Shown piece by piece: positions 13,436 to 23,365 of a stretch of 64,000 bases of DNA. The first letter of the stretch is position 1. Every line of letters begins with the position of its first letter. The DNA is from Zoroaster sp. YZ-2022 (taxonomy: Eukaryota; Echinodermata; Asteroidea; Forcipulatida; Zoroasteridae), in the NCBI GenBank assembly GCA_029582265.1, contig CM055837.1, positions 21,809,160-21,873,159 on the forward strand. The letters are read 5' to 3'. The notes beneath the pieces are model-generated. The model worked only from the letters and a program-made list of their open reading frames with translations. It was not told the DNA's origin and did no database searches. The position numbers were made by a program, and so were the translations under genes.

Positions 13436-13641
13436 TCTTGACTGGCTGTTTTGAAATACTTGTTTGGAAAAATAGCGGTTAGAGAGTAGAATGCAAAAGG
13501 GATCTCCAGTTTCTGAGTCGGGAAAGGTCGTGGCTCGTGGGCGCCTGGGAGATCCCTTAGACTGAAATGAACGCGCGAGGGAATAGGGATGTAGAATCCC
13601 GTATCCAGTTGATGAAGTTGCGAAAACTTTTGTAGATCTCT

Positions 13642-13998
13642 GTGTTAACGTCGGTGGTGATTAACGCGTGTCTGCTCGAAGAAGAAGTGAGGTTGGTAAC
13701 TTTCACAAATCATTGGGGTGAACAGTATCTTTTAGAAATAGGGGATAAGCTGCGGTTGTTGTCGAGAGAGAGGAACGGGTGGAGGCAGTCCTCTCATGAT
13801 GAGGAAACGCTGGTTGAACGTAGGATGGGACGCGAACGGGCTGAGAACTGGATCTTGAAGCGGAAGGCCCAGCAGGATGAGGTTGAGTCTCGGCATCGTT
13901 TGAGGAAGGCAAGGTTGTTCATCAGTTTAGAGCGTCTGATCAACGCTCGTTTGAACAACCTCCGGACCTTAGTGATATTAGGCTCCCGTGGAAGCTAG
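13642..13998 (+). CDS. Unrecognised 118-codon ORF
   Basis: An open frame of 118 codons, richer in G+C than the surrounding sequence. The product would be highly charged, with an Arg/Glu-rich middle (residues about 45-95) likely helical. I recognise no domain or family. It lies between a minisatellite and a Penelope-like fragment, so it may be transposon-derived or chance. No splice sites, Kozak context or second copy support it. Confidence 0.2.
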   Translation: MLTSVVINACLLEEEVRLVTFTNHWGEQYLLEIGDKLRLLSRERNGWRQSSHDEETLVERRMGRERAENWILKRKAQQDEVESRHRLRKARLFISLERLINARLNNLRTLVILGSRGS

Positions 13999-14089
13999 AT
14001 ACATAAAACAGCAGCTTTGCGTGGTAGTAGAGGATGAAAGTAGACTATGGTGCGGTGAAGAACCATGTGAAATTCTCGTGAGTAGTAAT

Positions 14090-14870
14090 TAGTTCTGAAA
14101 GAACTGGAGGTTACAACTCGACGTTTCGATAAGTATGCTCTGATCTCCCAACTTACATATGTCCGCGACAAAGCGGGCATCTGCGGAACCTCGAAGGGAA
14201 AAACATTTTTAAGATTTCTCATCACAATCGATGCTGTTCCAATGTAAAAAATATCCGCCAAAACTGTACAATGCCCTCGACCAAACCAACCATCCGTATG
14301 TCATCAACAAACCACCTGCAATACTCCAAAAAACCCCTCAATAATATCGACAGATTTTTTCCAAATTTGGAATACATTCTACCTCCCAAAATCGGTTGTG
14401 AATGGCTCAATGTAAAAACATGATTCTTGAAAATAACATCCTACAACAGGCTGACCATATCCTAACATGGTGGCGCTATAATTAAGGGCTAGTCATCTAT
14501 AGTGGCGAACAAATTCAAAATCTCATAAACACAATGGATCAGATGCCCCAACTCTTAATTCATATACGAGGCCAAGGGGCGTCAAGTAATATCGTGACTA
14601 ACTAAGGAAACGCTTCTGTGAACTGGCATACTAGACACAAACGTGTACACCAAACCTCATCACACCAACCCCTTATTTATGGAGAAACTCTCCGATATAT
14701 TAGAAACACCAACAATGAGAGGTTTAACAAAAAAAGTCAAAGTTTATACAAAAATATTAGCAGAGGGTATACTCAATCTGAGATAAACAACACAACACAT
14801 AAAGTGTTACTGGCCAACCGAAAACTGATTCACAATTCCAAAAGATAAACAAAAATCGTCTTCTCAACGA
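14090..14870 (+). pseudogene. Penelope-like retroelement RT C-terminal fragment
   Basis: Plus-strand translation shows a decayed 'LTWWRY' plus 'SGEQIQNLINTMDQMP' segment (about 14,465-14,545), which matches the usual WWR(Y/F)IDD...L..FI..LN layout of Penelope-like RTs but lacks the DD. It is followed by 'YGETLRYIRNTNNERF' and an SRGYTQSEI-like thumb (about 14,680-14,790). An upstream 'AACTCGACGTTTCG' word at about 14,114 resembles sequence often found at the edges of these elements. Frameshifts abound. The GIY-YIG endonuclease is not seen. Confidence 0.5.
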
Positions 14871-14879
14871 CCACAATCC

Positions 14880-15415
14880 GAACGAACTCACTTCAAACAA
14901 CACGGACAAATTACAAAAATAGGAAATTTGTCTTATCCTTAAAACAGGAGACAATAAAATTTATTGAATCATACTTGCAACTGAAGATTTCCGCAATTGA
15001 GGCATGAAACGCTAACGTTACCCAATGACCTGTAAAAAATCGTCTCTTAACATATTCTTTATTTTATATATAACTTTAATCAAAGTCAACTATTTCCATA
15101 CAAAATTATGGTCAAACTGACCAACAAAGAAAATAATAAAAAATGGCATGTGTCATCTTGTACAAAAATTATAATTTAAAAACACCAAGTCAACAGAGAT
15201 ATAGGAACTGAAAGGATTGCACCATCATTTTCCTCGGTCTTTGCTAGACTTCTGATCAGAAAATATCGCTGATTGTCGCTTCTGTTAAACGGTCTGCTAA
15301 AAGCAACTAGTTCACTTAATGTCTTAGTCTTTAAGGAAAAGTACCACTGTTTACCATAAATTACATAGTTTGTTCACGATCATTTCAAATAAAGCTACGT
15401 CTGATTAGCTACATC
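14880..15415. other. No recognisable gene
   Basis: AT-rich sequence between the Penelope-like fragment and repeat R2 copy 2. No domain or conserved repeat is seen except the last ~60 bases, which recur near 16,690-16,745. Confidence 0.45.
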
Positions 15416-15469
15416 ACCTAATTGTAAGGTTAAGTTCTACTCTGACGATAACATGGCAGTTGTCAACAT

Positions 15470-16478
15470 GGATTTTGCTAGTTATTTCATTTATAAGCAC
15501 TGTGCAATTCAGCCTTTGGGCTGCAAAAGGTGTGTTTTAATAAACATAAACATAATAATAAATTCCGTCATTGGTTACCCCAATCAAGAGGTTATAATGT
15601 TCAATATCAACTCAGAAATAGTAACAATCTTTCAGTAATTAGTGCAAAACAAACAGATATAAAATAGTCCGATGCCTTACTCGTCAGTATTTTGAACCAA
15701 AATAATCTTTTATGTAACTGTTTTTTTTTCCAGATGTGTTTATGGTTTTATGGGAAAAACTTTTTACAGTAATTGTTTGTACTCCTAATGTTTTTAAATT
15801 GTAAACATTGTAGCAATTTAGCCTCAGGGCTACAAATGCATTGTTTTAACCAAAAAAACAACAACAAACAAAACAACAAACAACAAACAAAACAAACAAC
15901 AAACAACAAACAAAACAAACAACAAACAAAACAAACAACACAAAAAAACAAACAAAACAAACAACAAAAAAAACAAACAACAAACACCAAACAACCAAAT
16001 AAACCAAGCACCCAAAACACCAACAAACACAAACCAAACACACAAACAAACCAAACAACAAATAAAACCAAACACACCAACAAACAAACACACCAAAAAC
16101 AAACCATAAAAACAAACCACAACAACAACAACAACAAAACCAACACACCAACAAACCAAACACAACAAACAAACCAAACACAACAAACAAACCAAACACA
16201 ACAAACAAATCAAACACAGCAAACAAACCAAACATAACAAACACAACAAACAAACCTAACAAACCAAACACAACAAACAAACCAAACAAACCAAACACAA
16301 CAAACAAACCAAACACAACAAACAAAACCAACACAACAAACAAACCAAAAACAACACAATAAACCAAACACAACACCAACAAACCAAACAAACACCAACA
16401 ACACCAAACAAACACCACCAACACCAAACAAACCAACACAACAACAACAACCAACACCAACAACAACACCAACACCAA
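15470..16478 (+). mobile_element. Retroposon insertion with giant CAA/CAAA tail
   Basis: Inserted into R2 with a 6-bp flanking duplication CAACAT (15,464-15,469 and 16,479-16,484). R2 copy 3 near 20,455 shows the uninterrupted site. The body carries two copies of a 3'-end-like motif, 'AATTCAGCCTTTGGGCTGCA' (about 15,508) and 'AATTTAGCCTCAGGGCTACA' (about 15,815). Each forms a small AGCC..GGCT stem and is followed by a TTTTAA then A-rich stretch. This suggests a LINE or SINE 3' end. No coding domain is seen. Confidence 0.7.
15848..16478. repeat. Low-complexity (CAACAAA)n-type tract, ~630 bp
   Basis: Almost entirely C and A on the plus strand: mixtures of CAAA, CAACAAA, CCAAACA and CACCAACA. 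It forms the 3' tail of the retroposon above. Long valine/cysteine or asparagine/threonine reading frames crossing it are compositional artefacts. Confidence 0.95.
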
Positions 16479-16739
16479 CAACATAATTATTGTATATCAA
16501 CAGACCTATCGGTTGACCTGATTATGCATCTGTCGAGGTTTTGTCCAGTAAGCCTGAAGTCAAATGTGTCTTTAAAGGCGGTTTACATTCAGAGCAGTCG
16601 GAATAATAGCCTACTGGCAGATTCACTGTACAGTTTTCAGATGACCAAGTTTCGAGTAGTGACCGCATGGCAGACTGCGCAGATGACATCTATCTATCAT
16701 TTCAAATAGAGCTACGTCTTATTAGCTACATCAACTAAT

Positions 16740-17080
16740 TCAATCCATCTGGTTAAATACCCTGAGATTATATCTACGAACTGGGTATATGTTTCGGCAT
16801 ACTCTGGTCTGGTTGATCTAAACTTGATCCTGAAACCTTCACTTGCAAGATATCTATGCAATAAAGCTTTCTTAACCTCTGTCATTCTGAGCTATAGAAA
16901 TAGGCATCCGTGAATATACTTCTAAGGCCCTACCTGTAAGTAATGTACTAAGTGAAGTTGCCCAACTATCTTCTGGCCACTCATAATCGCTGTTCAAATC
17001 GTTTAAGGTATGTATCTAACTCATCTCTACCATCATCAAATGAAGGAAGTTTTGACAATCTAGCACGAGCATATAAGCCA
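16740..17080 (-). pseudogene. Ty3/gypsy-type gag fragment
   Basis: Minus-strand translation gives 'ARARLSKLPSFDDGRDELD' then 'TYLKRFEQ', and after a one-base slip 'YEWPEDSWATSLSTLLTGRA' and 'LEVYSRMPIS', continuing with HRYLASEGFR and FRSTRPEYAETYTQF. This is the capsid-like retro-gag fold of animal gypsy elements, which shows the order PKLP.FDD..D.LD.YL..FE ... WA..LS..L.G.A..... Only about 110 residues survive. No protease, RT, integrase or LTR is seen beside it. Confidence 0.8.
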
Positions 17081-17136
17081 CAAATCATTTTATCTGTACT
17101 ATGAGGTACTCTGAGATACCTGTATACAACCAAAGC

Positions 17137-17155
17137 TTAAAGATGGACTTCAACG
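17137..17155 (+). repeat. 19-bp inverted pair, left member
   Basis: TTAAAGATGGACTTCAACG occurs here and in reverse complement at 18,146-18,164. The THAP exon lies between the two. The similarity does not extend past these 19 bases. Confidence 0.6.
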
Positions 17156-17529
17156 AGCTCTACACTAAATCGTCTCCTGAGTCTTGTTTATGTTGTGTTT
17201 AGTTATTATTTCATTATCAGTACGATGGTTTTATTCCCCGTTATTTTGTTTAATTTTGATTGTAAAAATAGCCCCTTCTTAGATTTCTGAGCGAGTGGTT
17301 TTTCTCGCCGTTGGCTGCGCCTTTCATGGTTCCCAGCAAAGGCCCATAGAAATACAATACGAAATGAACGGTGAAATACCAGCGCCACGTAAACCAGCGT
17401 AAGTGTGACGTACTATCTGGGGCATAAATAAAGGAGCCGTTTTTGTCTTTGTGTTTGGCAATGGGATTTTACTGCTCGAAGCTGATACATGATTTTTCCC
17501 CGTTTTGACGATTTGTGTAAGACGGCATA

Positions 17530-17823
17530 ATGCCTAGCACATGTGCTGTTGGTGGATGTACAAGAAGTGCCACCAAGAATCCAGAGGTTAGTTTTTTCCG
17601 ATTTCCGCGGAATCCGGCGGCTTCCAAGAGTGGGTGAAGTTCGTGAACAATACACGAAAGGATTTCACGTTGACAAAATGGTCGTTGATTTGTTCAGCCC
17701 ATTTTACGGGCGACTGAGAGATTCTTCCAGTCAAGTGAAAGAAAGTTTTGGTTTGGATACAAATATCGTTTGAAGCAAGGCTCTGTTCCAACTTTGAAAG
17801 CGTCAAATATCGAGAGAAGGCAA
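17530..17823 (+). CDS. THAP-domain exon
   Basis: THAP domains are C2CH zinc-binding DNA-binding modules found in transcription factors and in P-element-like transposases. The ATG at 17,530 opens 'MPSTCAVGGCTRSATKNPEV' followed by SFFRFPRNP, the usual THAP start with the first two cysteines as CX4C. After a one-base break come EWVKFVNNTRKDFTLTKWS and 'LICSAHFTGD' (final Cys and His), then GYKYRLKQGSVPTL, matching the typical C-terminal end of the domain. A GTGAGT splice donor begins at 17,824. At least two single-base slips interrupt the frame, so it is either a decayed gene or an assembly-damaged real exon. Later exons are not identified. Confidence 0.7.
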
Positions 17824-18145
17824 GTGAGTACGACTGGGAGTTCGTCGTCCTCTCAGGCTTGCTTTCGTTTCGTACACGTCGCTTTTTAATGCACTTTGCT
17901 GGGGAACACTCATGACATGTGGGCATAAGCAGCGAATGCCAGTCCTTGATTGTACGTCACAACTACGATATGAATTATTCATGAGTTCGGGCTTTTTGCG
18001 AACACGACTTTTCTAGATAGTTAAATGCTGATCAAAATGATTTTTTTTACATTAAGAAATTACTTTATTTGAATTTTAATCATATAGAAGTAATCATTAC
18101 ACACTTCTTGTAAGCCTAACAGCATCAAAACACTGTAATATATTC

Positions 18146-18164
18146 CGTTGAAGTCCATCTTTAA
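18146..18164 (-). repeat. 19-bp inverted pair, right member
   Basis: Reverse complement of 17,137-17,155, exact over 19 bases. See that entry. Confidence 0.6.
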
Positions 18165-18169
18165 CCGAT

Positions 18170-18456
18170 TTAAAATTATGAGCTCTATCTTTGTTATAGA
18201 ATGGGACCAACGGTCCTCGGCGCAAAAAAAGTGTTAATGAATTCAGAATCAGAACAATGGGGTCGTTAGTTCGATTGAGCAACTATGTTGCCACAATTAG
18301 AGTTTGTGTATGCAATATGGTCCATCACCATCTGTGACGATGGTCTTGATTCTTGTTTTGGCCTCGTGGTGTGCTTAAAAGACTCCATCCTGGACAGCAA
18401 GGATACTCTCCAACTATTCGAGGGGTAACATTTTCTTTTAAAACATGATAGGCCTA
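18170..18456. other. No recognisable gene
   Basis: Nothing identified between the inverted 19-mer and the repeat block that starts near 18,460. Confidence 0.4.
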
Positions 18457-18459
18457 CTT

Positions 18460-18956
18460 GAGTGAAGTTACCACGGCCTATGATACAGTTTCCGTCACGT
18501 TATTATATTAATACCCGTATTCCTTTTATGGGTTTGATTACAGAGCAAAATTCTACATTTTCTTCCGCCAAAAACCCTAATATTTTCGGGAAATTTAATT
18601 ATAAACTGTCGTGGATATTTATCAACTACTGGTTAAATTGTATTTTGATAACAAGATGCTTGAGTTCCCCACCCGTAAAGTTACCCTTCTCTTCATAGAG
18701 TTACGGTCACGTAATTATGCTTATGAGTTATTACAGCATGTATATTTCCAATTGCTGATTTGATTAACTATTGGAAGGGTTTTAATTTCCCTTTCACAAT
18801 CTAACATTTTAGTTACGCACCCGCCGTGTTACCCCATCTTGCAGCTGTTACGTTATAACATAATGCATTGCCTTTCTTCAAAACATGAAAGTGGAGTTCC
18901 ACACCCAAAACAAATGTTGTTAGCCAGTTCTTAAAATAGTTGTTTTCGTGTTATTT
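18460..18956. repeat. Dispersed 'CACGTTATTATG' repeat block
   Basis: Three or four imperfect units, each with a GT(C/T)ACGTTATTAT-like word followed by a short T/A-rich stretch and 'CCTTCTC'. Related to 7,640-8,110 and to 19,500-19,640, where the SINE lies between two such pieces. Confidence 0.5.
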
Positions 18957-18983
18957 AATAATAATAATAATAATAATAATAAT
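18957..18983. repeat. (AAT)n microsatellite
   Basis: Nine tandem AAT/TAA trinucleotides directly at one end of the SINE. In minus orientation this is the SINE's 3' simple-repeat tail. Confidence 0.9.
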
Positions 18984-19500
18984 GTATAGATTTATATGCG
19001 CACGTATCCACAACTAGTGGCGCTCAAAGCGCATTATATTATTATCCCTGCTCATAAGGCTCATAAGGCTCAAAATCATTCCTGAAACCATCTCAGCTCC
19101 CTGGGAGTATACAGCTCAATTGCTGCCATTTCTAGCGCATATAGAGCAAACCATCTCTGCCTTCACAGGTACCCATTTAACCCTGGGTGGAGAAAGCAAT
19201 TATGGTTAAGTGTCTTGCTCAAGGACACAGGTGTCACGGCCGGGGCTCGAACCCACACTCTGCGCTGGCAACACCAGAACTTGAGTTCAGTGCGCTAGAC
19301 CACGACAATCCACTTTACGTGCATTATACAACACAGGGGACCTACGGCTTTACGTCCCATCCGAAGGACGAAGCAATTATGGTTAAGTACCTTGCTCAAG
19401 GACACAAGTGTCACGACCGGGGCTCGAACCCACACCCTGCTGCTGGCAACACCAGAACTTGAGTTCGGTGCGCTAGACCGCTCGGCCACGACACTCCATG
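18984..19500 (-). mobile_element. tRNA-Leu-derived SINE, apparently with two heads
   Basis: Read on the minus strand, the segment ending at about 19,495 begins GTCGTGGCCGAGCGGTCTAG, continues with an anticodon-loop-like ACTCAAGTTCTGG and a B-box GTGGGTTCGAGCCCCGG. This is the layout of a class II tRNA such as tRNA-Leu(CAA). A second, diverged head with the same ACTCAAGTTCTGG and GGGTTCGAGCCCCGG lies at about 19,230-19,315. The body contains 'TGTCCTTGAGCAAGG' twice and ends in the (AAT)n tail. Such tRNA-headed SINEs are transcribed by Pol III and moved by LINE machinery. It is not a functional tRNA gene. Confidence 0.75.
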
Positions 19501-19909
19501 CATTTAAAGAACATTTTACAATAAACTGCCGTGGATATTCTTCAAGTATCTCTTTGACATTTAAGTTCCGCACCTACTATAGACCTACTATAGAGTTGTT
19601 ATCAAATGCGGGTTTAACTGCAAAGTGGAACTCCCGATTTTCTCCTAAAATAGCCGATACGTATAGCTAGTCATAGTCATTAGCAGGTCATAAATGAAAA
19701 AAGGGTACATATATAATGTCAACGTGCTTGGCACTCTCGATTCATATACCGTACCGCCGCTGCGTCCCGTAGTGATTATCCCATATTTCTGGGGACAGTG
19801 GATGTAGGGTCGTTGTCAAGCTACACAGTTTGAAAATCCCCATCCGTTGCATTTCCCGTATTTTACCCATTAGTTGTCCTGTATTTCCCTGTATTGCTGG
19901 ATCCAACTA

Positions 19910-21000
19910 ACCAATTGTAAAGTTAAGAGGGCTCTAAGGTCAAATTTAGTTTTGTGATGCACTCATTTTCCAATAACTAGAGTCCTTAGTGTGAAAAATT
20001 TCAAAATAAATTAGTCTCTAACCTCACATTAAAGTGATGTAAATGCCATTTATTTGATAACCTTCCATGTGAAATTTGTTAACATCCAAAGACAACAGTG
20101 ACGTCACATTTCAAATAAATGGATCTCTACATTTTTTTACAGTGAATTTGCAGTTCATTCCTGAATCTCACAATATTTGATCAAATCGGCGTTGAAATTG
20201 ACTTTTGACAAACAACAAATTCCTGTATGGAATGTTACAGACTCATTTACCGTAAGAAAATAGTGACGTCATGTTTCAAATATCGCTCTGAAAGGTATCA
20301 AATAAAATGATATGTTACACCACTTTAAAGTGAAGTTAGAGACTTGTAACTTTTTAACACTTTAATAAGCACTCTATCTATTGGAAAATGAGTGCATCAC
20401 AAAACTGAATTTACCTTAGAGTGCCTCGTTCTACTCTGACGATGACATGGCAGTTGTCAACATAATTACCGTATATCAACAGACCTATCGGTGTAACCTG
20501 ATTAGCATCTGTCGAGGTTTTTGTCCAGTAAAGCCTTAAGTCAAATGTGTCTTTAAAGGCGGTTTACATTCAGAGCAGTCGGAATATAGCCTACAGGCAG
20601 ATTCACTGATAACCAAGTTTCAGATGACCAAGTTTCTCGTAGTGACACCATAGCGGACTGCGCAAATGACAGTCGTGTTGACACTACCCTCATATGTACT
20701 AGTATTATATAGATGGTGAAGTAACATTTTGCCTCTTCTGCGCATTAGACATATCAGACTTATTTTGGGTCAACAAGGAAATGGAGCAAATATTCAGAAT
20801 ATCCGGCATTTATTGTGTGGTTATCTTTCTCCTGTTATGGCGGGGTCAGCTGGTGCCATGAACTATTAGATCGACCTGACACCACACAATACTTTTTGGT
20901 ATAAAAGTTGTTGGAGGGTTTCAGCGGACCGCCCGTCTGATGACTCTCGTTTACCGATTAAATTCCATATTTTGGGTGCAATTTTGCAAGCATTGCAGTT
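19910..21000. repeat. Repeat family R2, copy 3, split by a MITE
   Basis: Left piece ends 'CCAATTGTAAAGTTAAG' at 19,927 and the right piece resumes 'GTTCTACTCTGACGATGAC' near 20,428, running to the GTTGGAGGG and GCCCGTCTGATGACTC words near 20,945. Comparison with 15,416-15,470 shows the empty site. Confidence 0.8.
19928..20426. mobile_element. Foldback MITE, ~499 bp, long inverted arms
   Basis: The first ~130 bases and the last ~130 bases are inverted copies. Both ends read AGG..CTCTAAGGT, then 'TTTTGTGATGCACTCATTTT' and 'CCAATA', then an AGTCTCTAAC.TCAC.TTAAAG block. GTGACGTCA words occur symmetrically nearer the centre (about 20,098 and 20,262). No transposase frame. The target duplication is unclear. 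Confidence 0.8.
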
Positions 21001-21635
21001 AGTTAGTGGTTACAATCTAACGTCAAACTGCAGCAGTCATGCTAACGAGTACTTTGGTTTTGTGTGAGTAGGTGAATTTACAGTCACAATACGGACAGGT
21101 GCGCGTGATTCAGTATTCTGTGTGGGGACAGTTGGTACCTCCACCATGTGATACAGCGCATCCATCTTGGTACATTTGCATATGATGCTCGATATGCGGC
21201 AAAGTGCACCCCCCATTGTGTCTTCATTGTGTTACAGGAATCTTTAGGAATTCTTCAGAGGATTTCAGGGAGAGGTCCGTTAACAATAGAACAACAGTGT
21301 AAAGACCAAATGCAAGACCCAGATTAGTGGCATGGTGATAAACAGTTGCAGACTTAAGTTATCAAATTAAGTATCTACGCATGCTGGTGCCTGGTGATTG
21401 CCCTAGTGCTTGTGTTTAGTGGCTTATCAAGAAGGTTTAGAAGTGAAATGTATGTATGTTACTTAGTGGCCAGGCAGCTATAGTGTGAGTTGTTACCTGT
21501 GAGCTTAATTATGTTATTTGTTAGTAAATGAAATAATTCTTGTTCCTTATGTTTGATACTGTCATTGGTTTAGAAGTTTGTACTTGGAGCTCATGATAAA
21601 GTGTTTGTTTCAGTATCCACAGTAGATCTTCAATT
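21000..21635. other. No recognisable gene
   Basis: Unique-looking sequence downstream of R2 copy 3. One isolated word resembling the neighbouring minisatellite (CATATGATGCTCGATATGCG) appears near 21,180. Confidence 0.45.
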
Positions 21636-21639
21636 TCAT

Positions 21640-22130
21640 ACCATTTATATATCAGTGTGTATAGGATTGTGGCATTTCTGCATATCGAGTATGGTATACA
21701 TTGCACAGGTGTATAGGAATGGGGTGACTTCGCATATCCACAGGATACATTTGCAGTGTGTATAGGACATTGTGGCACCTTCGCATATAGCATGGTATAC
21801 AGCAGCAGTGTGTATGACTTGAGCACTTCTGCATCGAGCATGGTTGCACATTGCAGGTAGGAATTGGTGGCACTTCTGCATATCTTATGGTATAATTTAG
21901 AGTGTGTATAGGAAAAGTGGCAACCTTCTCATATCCAGCATGATATACACATTGCAGTGTGTTAGGACAGTGCACTCTTCATATCGAGCATGGTATACAT
22001 TGCGTTGTGTATAGGACATTGACATCTCTGAAGAGCATATCATTTGCAGGTGTGTTAGACATGACCTCTGCATATCGATCTGGTCATAACATTTGCAGCT
22101 TGTGTATAGGACTTGGGGTGGCATCTTCCA
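21640..22130. repeat. Minisatellite array 1, unit ~66 bp
   Basis: Roughly eight degraded units of the form 'GCAGTGTGTATAGGACATTG' then GGGTGGCACTCTTCTGCATA then TCGAGCATGGTATACACATT. Arrays 2 and 3 use the same unit. Indels dominate over substitutions. Confidence 0.85.
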
Positions 22131-22139
22131 TATGAGAAC

Positions 22140-22395
22140 TTTGTTTCAGACACGGATTAGTCTGGCCTCACATGTCTTTGTCTAGGCTCATCAGATCACT
22201 TCATGACCGTCACCATAAATCATTGACGGGCACCTGTTCATCATATAACAGGAATCGCTCATTCTTTCCAACCTTAATCCAGTGCTGAATAAAACTGTTT
22301 CCTAGTCTGACAGACCAACGTTAAAGCTCATTTATTTCTATTGAGGCGGCCTGGTAGCAACCTTGTCACCAGGGTCTATTACTCTCCTTGGGGGG
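22140..22395. repeat. Repeat family R3, copy 1
   Basis: Contains 'ATTAGTCTGGCC' then TGACGGGCA then GACAGACCAACGTTAAAGCT and GGCGGCCTGGTAGCAACC. The same order follows minisatellite arrays 2 and 3, so array plus R3 travel together as one larger unit. Confidence 0.85.
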
Positions 22396-22675
22396 AAAGG
22401 TGTTTATACACTTACACCTATAAAATTTAGGATTGATTATAGTTCATCATATTCCAACAAACTTTATTTATTGATCATATACAACATACTGTTAAGCAAT
22501 ATTAAATATTATTTAATATTGTTTTCAGCTAATCAGTTTTCTGGTTATGCAATTTGGATACAGCCATGTACCAGTTTAGCTGTGAAGTTTGTGATTTTGT
22601 AGCGCCTTAGATGCATTAACTGTTAACAATCAGCCAAAATTTGTGTTTTGTTTGAGTGGTTGGCCTGGCACTTAT
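22396..22675. other. No recognisable gene
   Basis: AT-rich linker between R3 copy 1 and minisatellite array 2. Confidence 0.4.
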
Positions 22676-22679
22676 ATAA

Positions 22680-23365
22680 AAAAGTGTGTGTATAGCTAGG
22701 ACATTGGGGTGGGACTCTTCCGCATATCGAGCAAATACATTTGGCAGTGTGTATAGGGCCATTGGTTTGCCCTTCGCATATCGAGCATGGTATAACATTT
22801 GCAGCAGTGTATAGGACATTGGGGTGGCATCTTCTGCATATCGAAGTATTATTTATGTGTATAGCATTTGCCTTCTATAGCTAATGCAGTTGTATAGGAA
22901 TTGGATGACACTCTTCGATATCGAGCATGGTATCATTTAGCGTGTGTGATAGGATTATTGGTAGCGCCTTTGCATATCGAGCATGTACATTGCAGCATTG
23001 TAAGAATTGTGTGCATTTCTGTATATCGAGATGGTTGGCACTATATCAGCAGTGTGTGTATAGGGACATTGGGGTGGCACCTTCGCATATCCGAGCATGA
23101 TATACACATTTGAGCAGTGTGATAGGGACATTGGGGTTGCACTCTTCTGCATATCGAGCATGGTATACACATTTGCAGCAGTGTGTGTATAGGGACATTA
23201 GTGACTCTTCTGCATATCGAGCATGGTATCACATTTGCAGCAGTGTGTGTATAGGACATTGGGTGGCACTCTTCTGCATATCGATCATGGTATCACATTT
23301 GCAGCTGTGTGTATAGGGACATTGGGGTGGCACTCTTCCGCATATCGAGCATGGTATCACATTTG
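22680..23365. repeat. Minisatellite array 2, unit ~66 bp
   Basis: About ten or eleven units, better preserved at the right end (23,050-23,365) than at the left. The unit contains the word GCATATCGAGCATGGTAT. Where a unit is exactly 66 bp the minus strand stays open for 22-residue repeats, but this breaks in most units. Confidence 0.9.

Larger units (their letters stand above)
15416..16745. repeat. Repeat family R2, copy 2, split by an insertion
   Basis: Left half 15,416-15,469 and right half 16,479-16,745 match contiguous sequence in copies 1 and 3: the text reads 'CAGTTGTCAACAT' then 'AATTA..GTATATCAACAG' across the insertion. The retroposon at 15,470-16,478 lies between them. Confidence 0.8.

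Noticed and set aside
14222..14410. FVDDI motif on the minus strand resembling an RT box
   Set aside because: No other RT motifs are in that frame; the plus-strand Penelope-like evidence is stronger and the motif is probably chance.
15748..16500. Several 60-212 codon Val/Cys/Leu- or Asn/Thr-rich frames
   Set aside because: Artefacts of the CAA/CAAA tract, which lacks stop codons in some frames by composition.
19400..19500. Functional tRNA-Leu gene on the minus strand
   Set aside because: Acceptor ends do not pair well, the sequence continues into a SINE body with an AAT tail, and a second diverged head is present.
21652..23259. Minus-strand Cys-rich repeats (CSICRRV..PIHTLLQM) in the 66-bp minisatellite
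   Set aside because: Open only where units are multiples of three; most units break the frame and no start or splice context exists.
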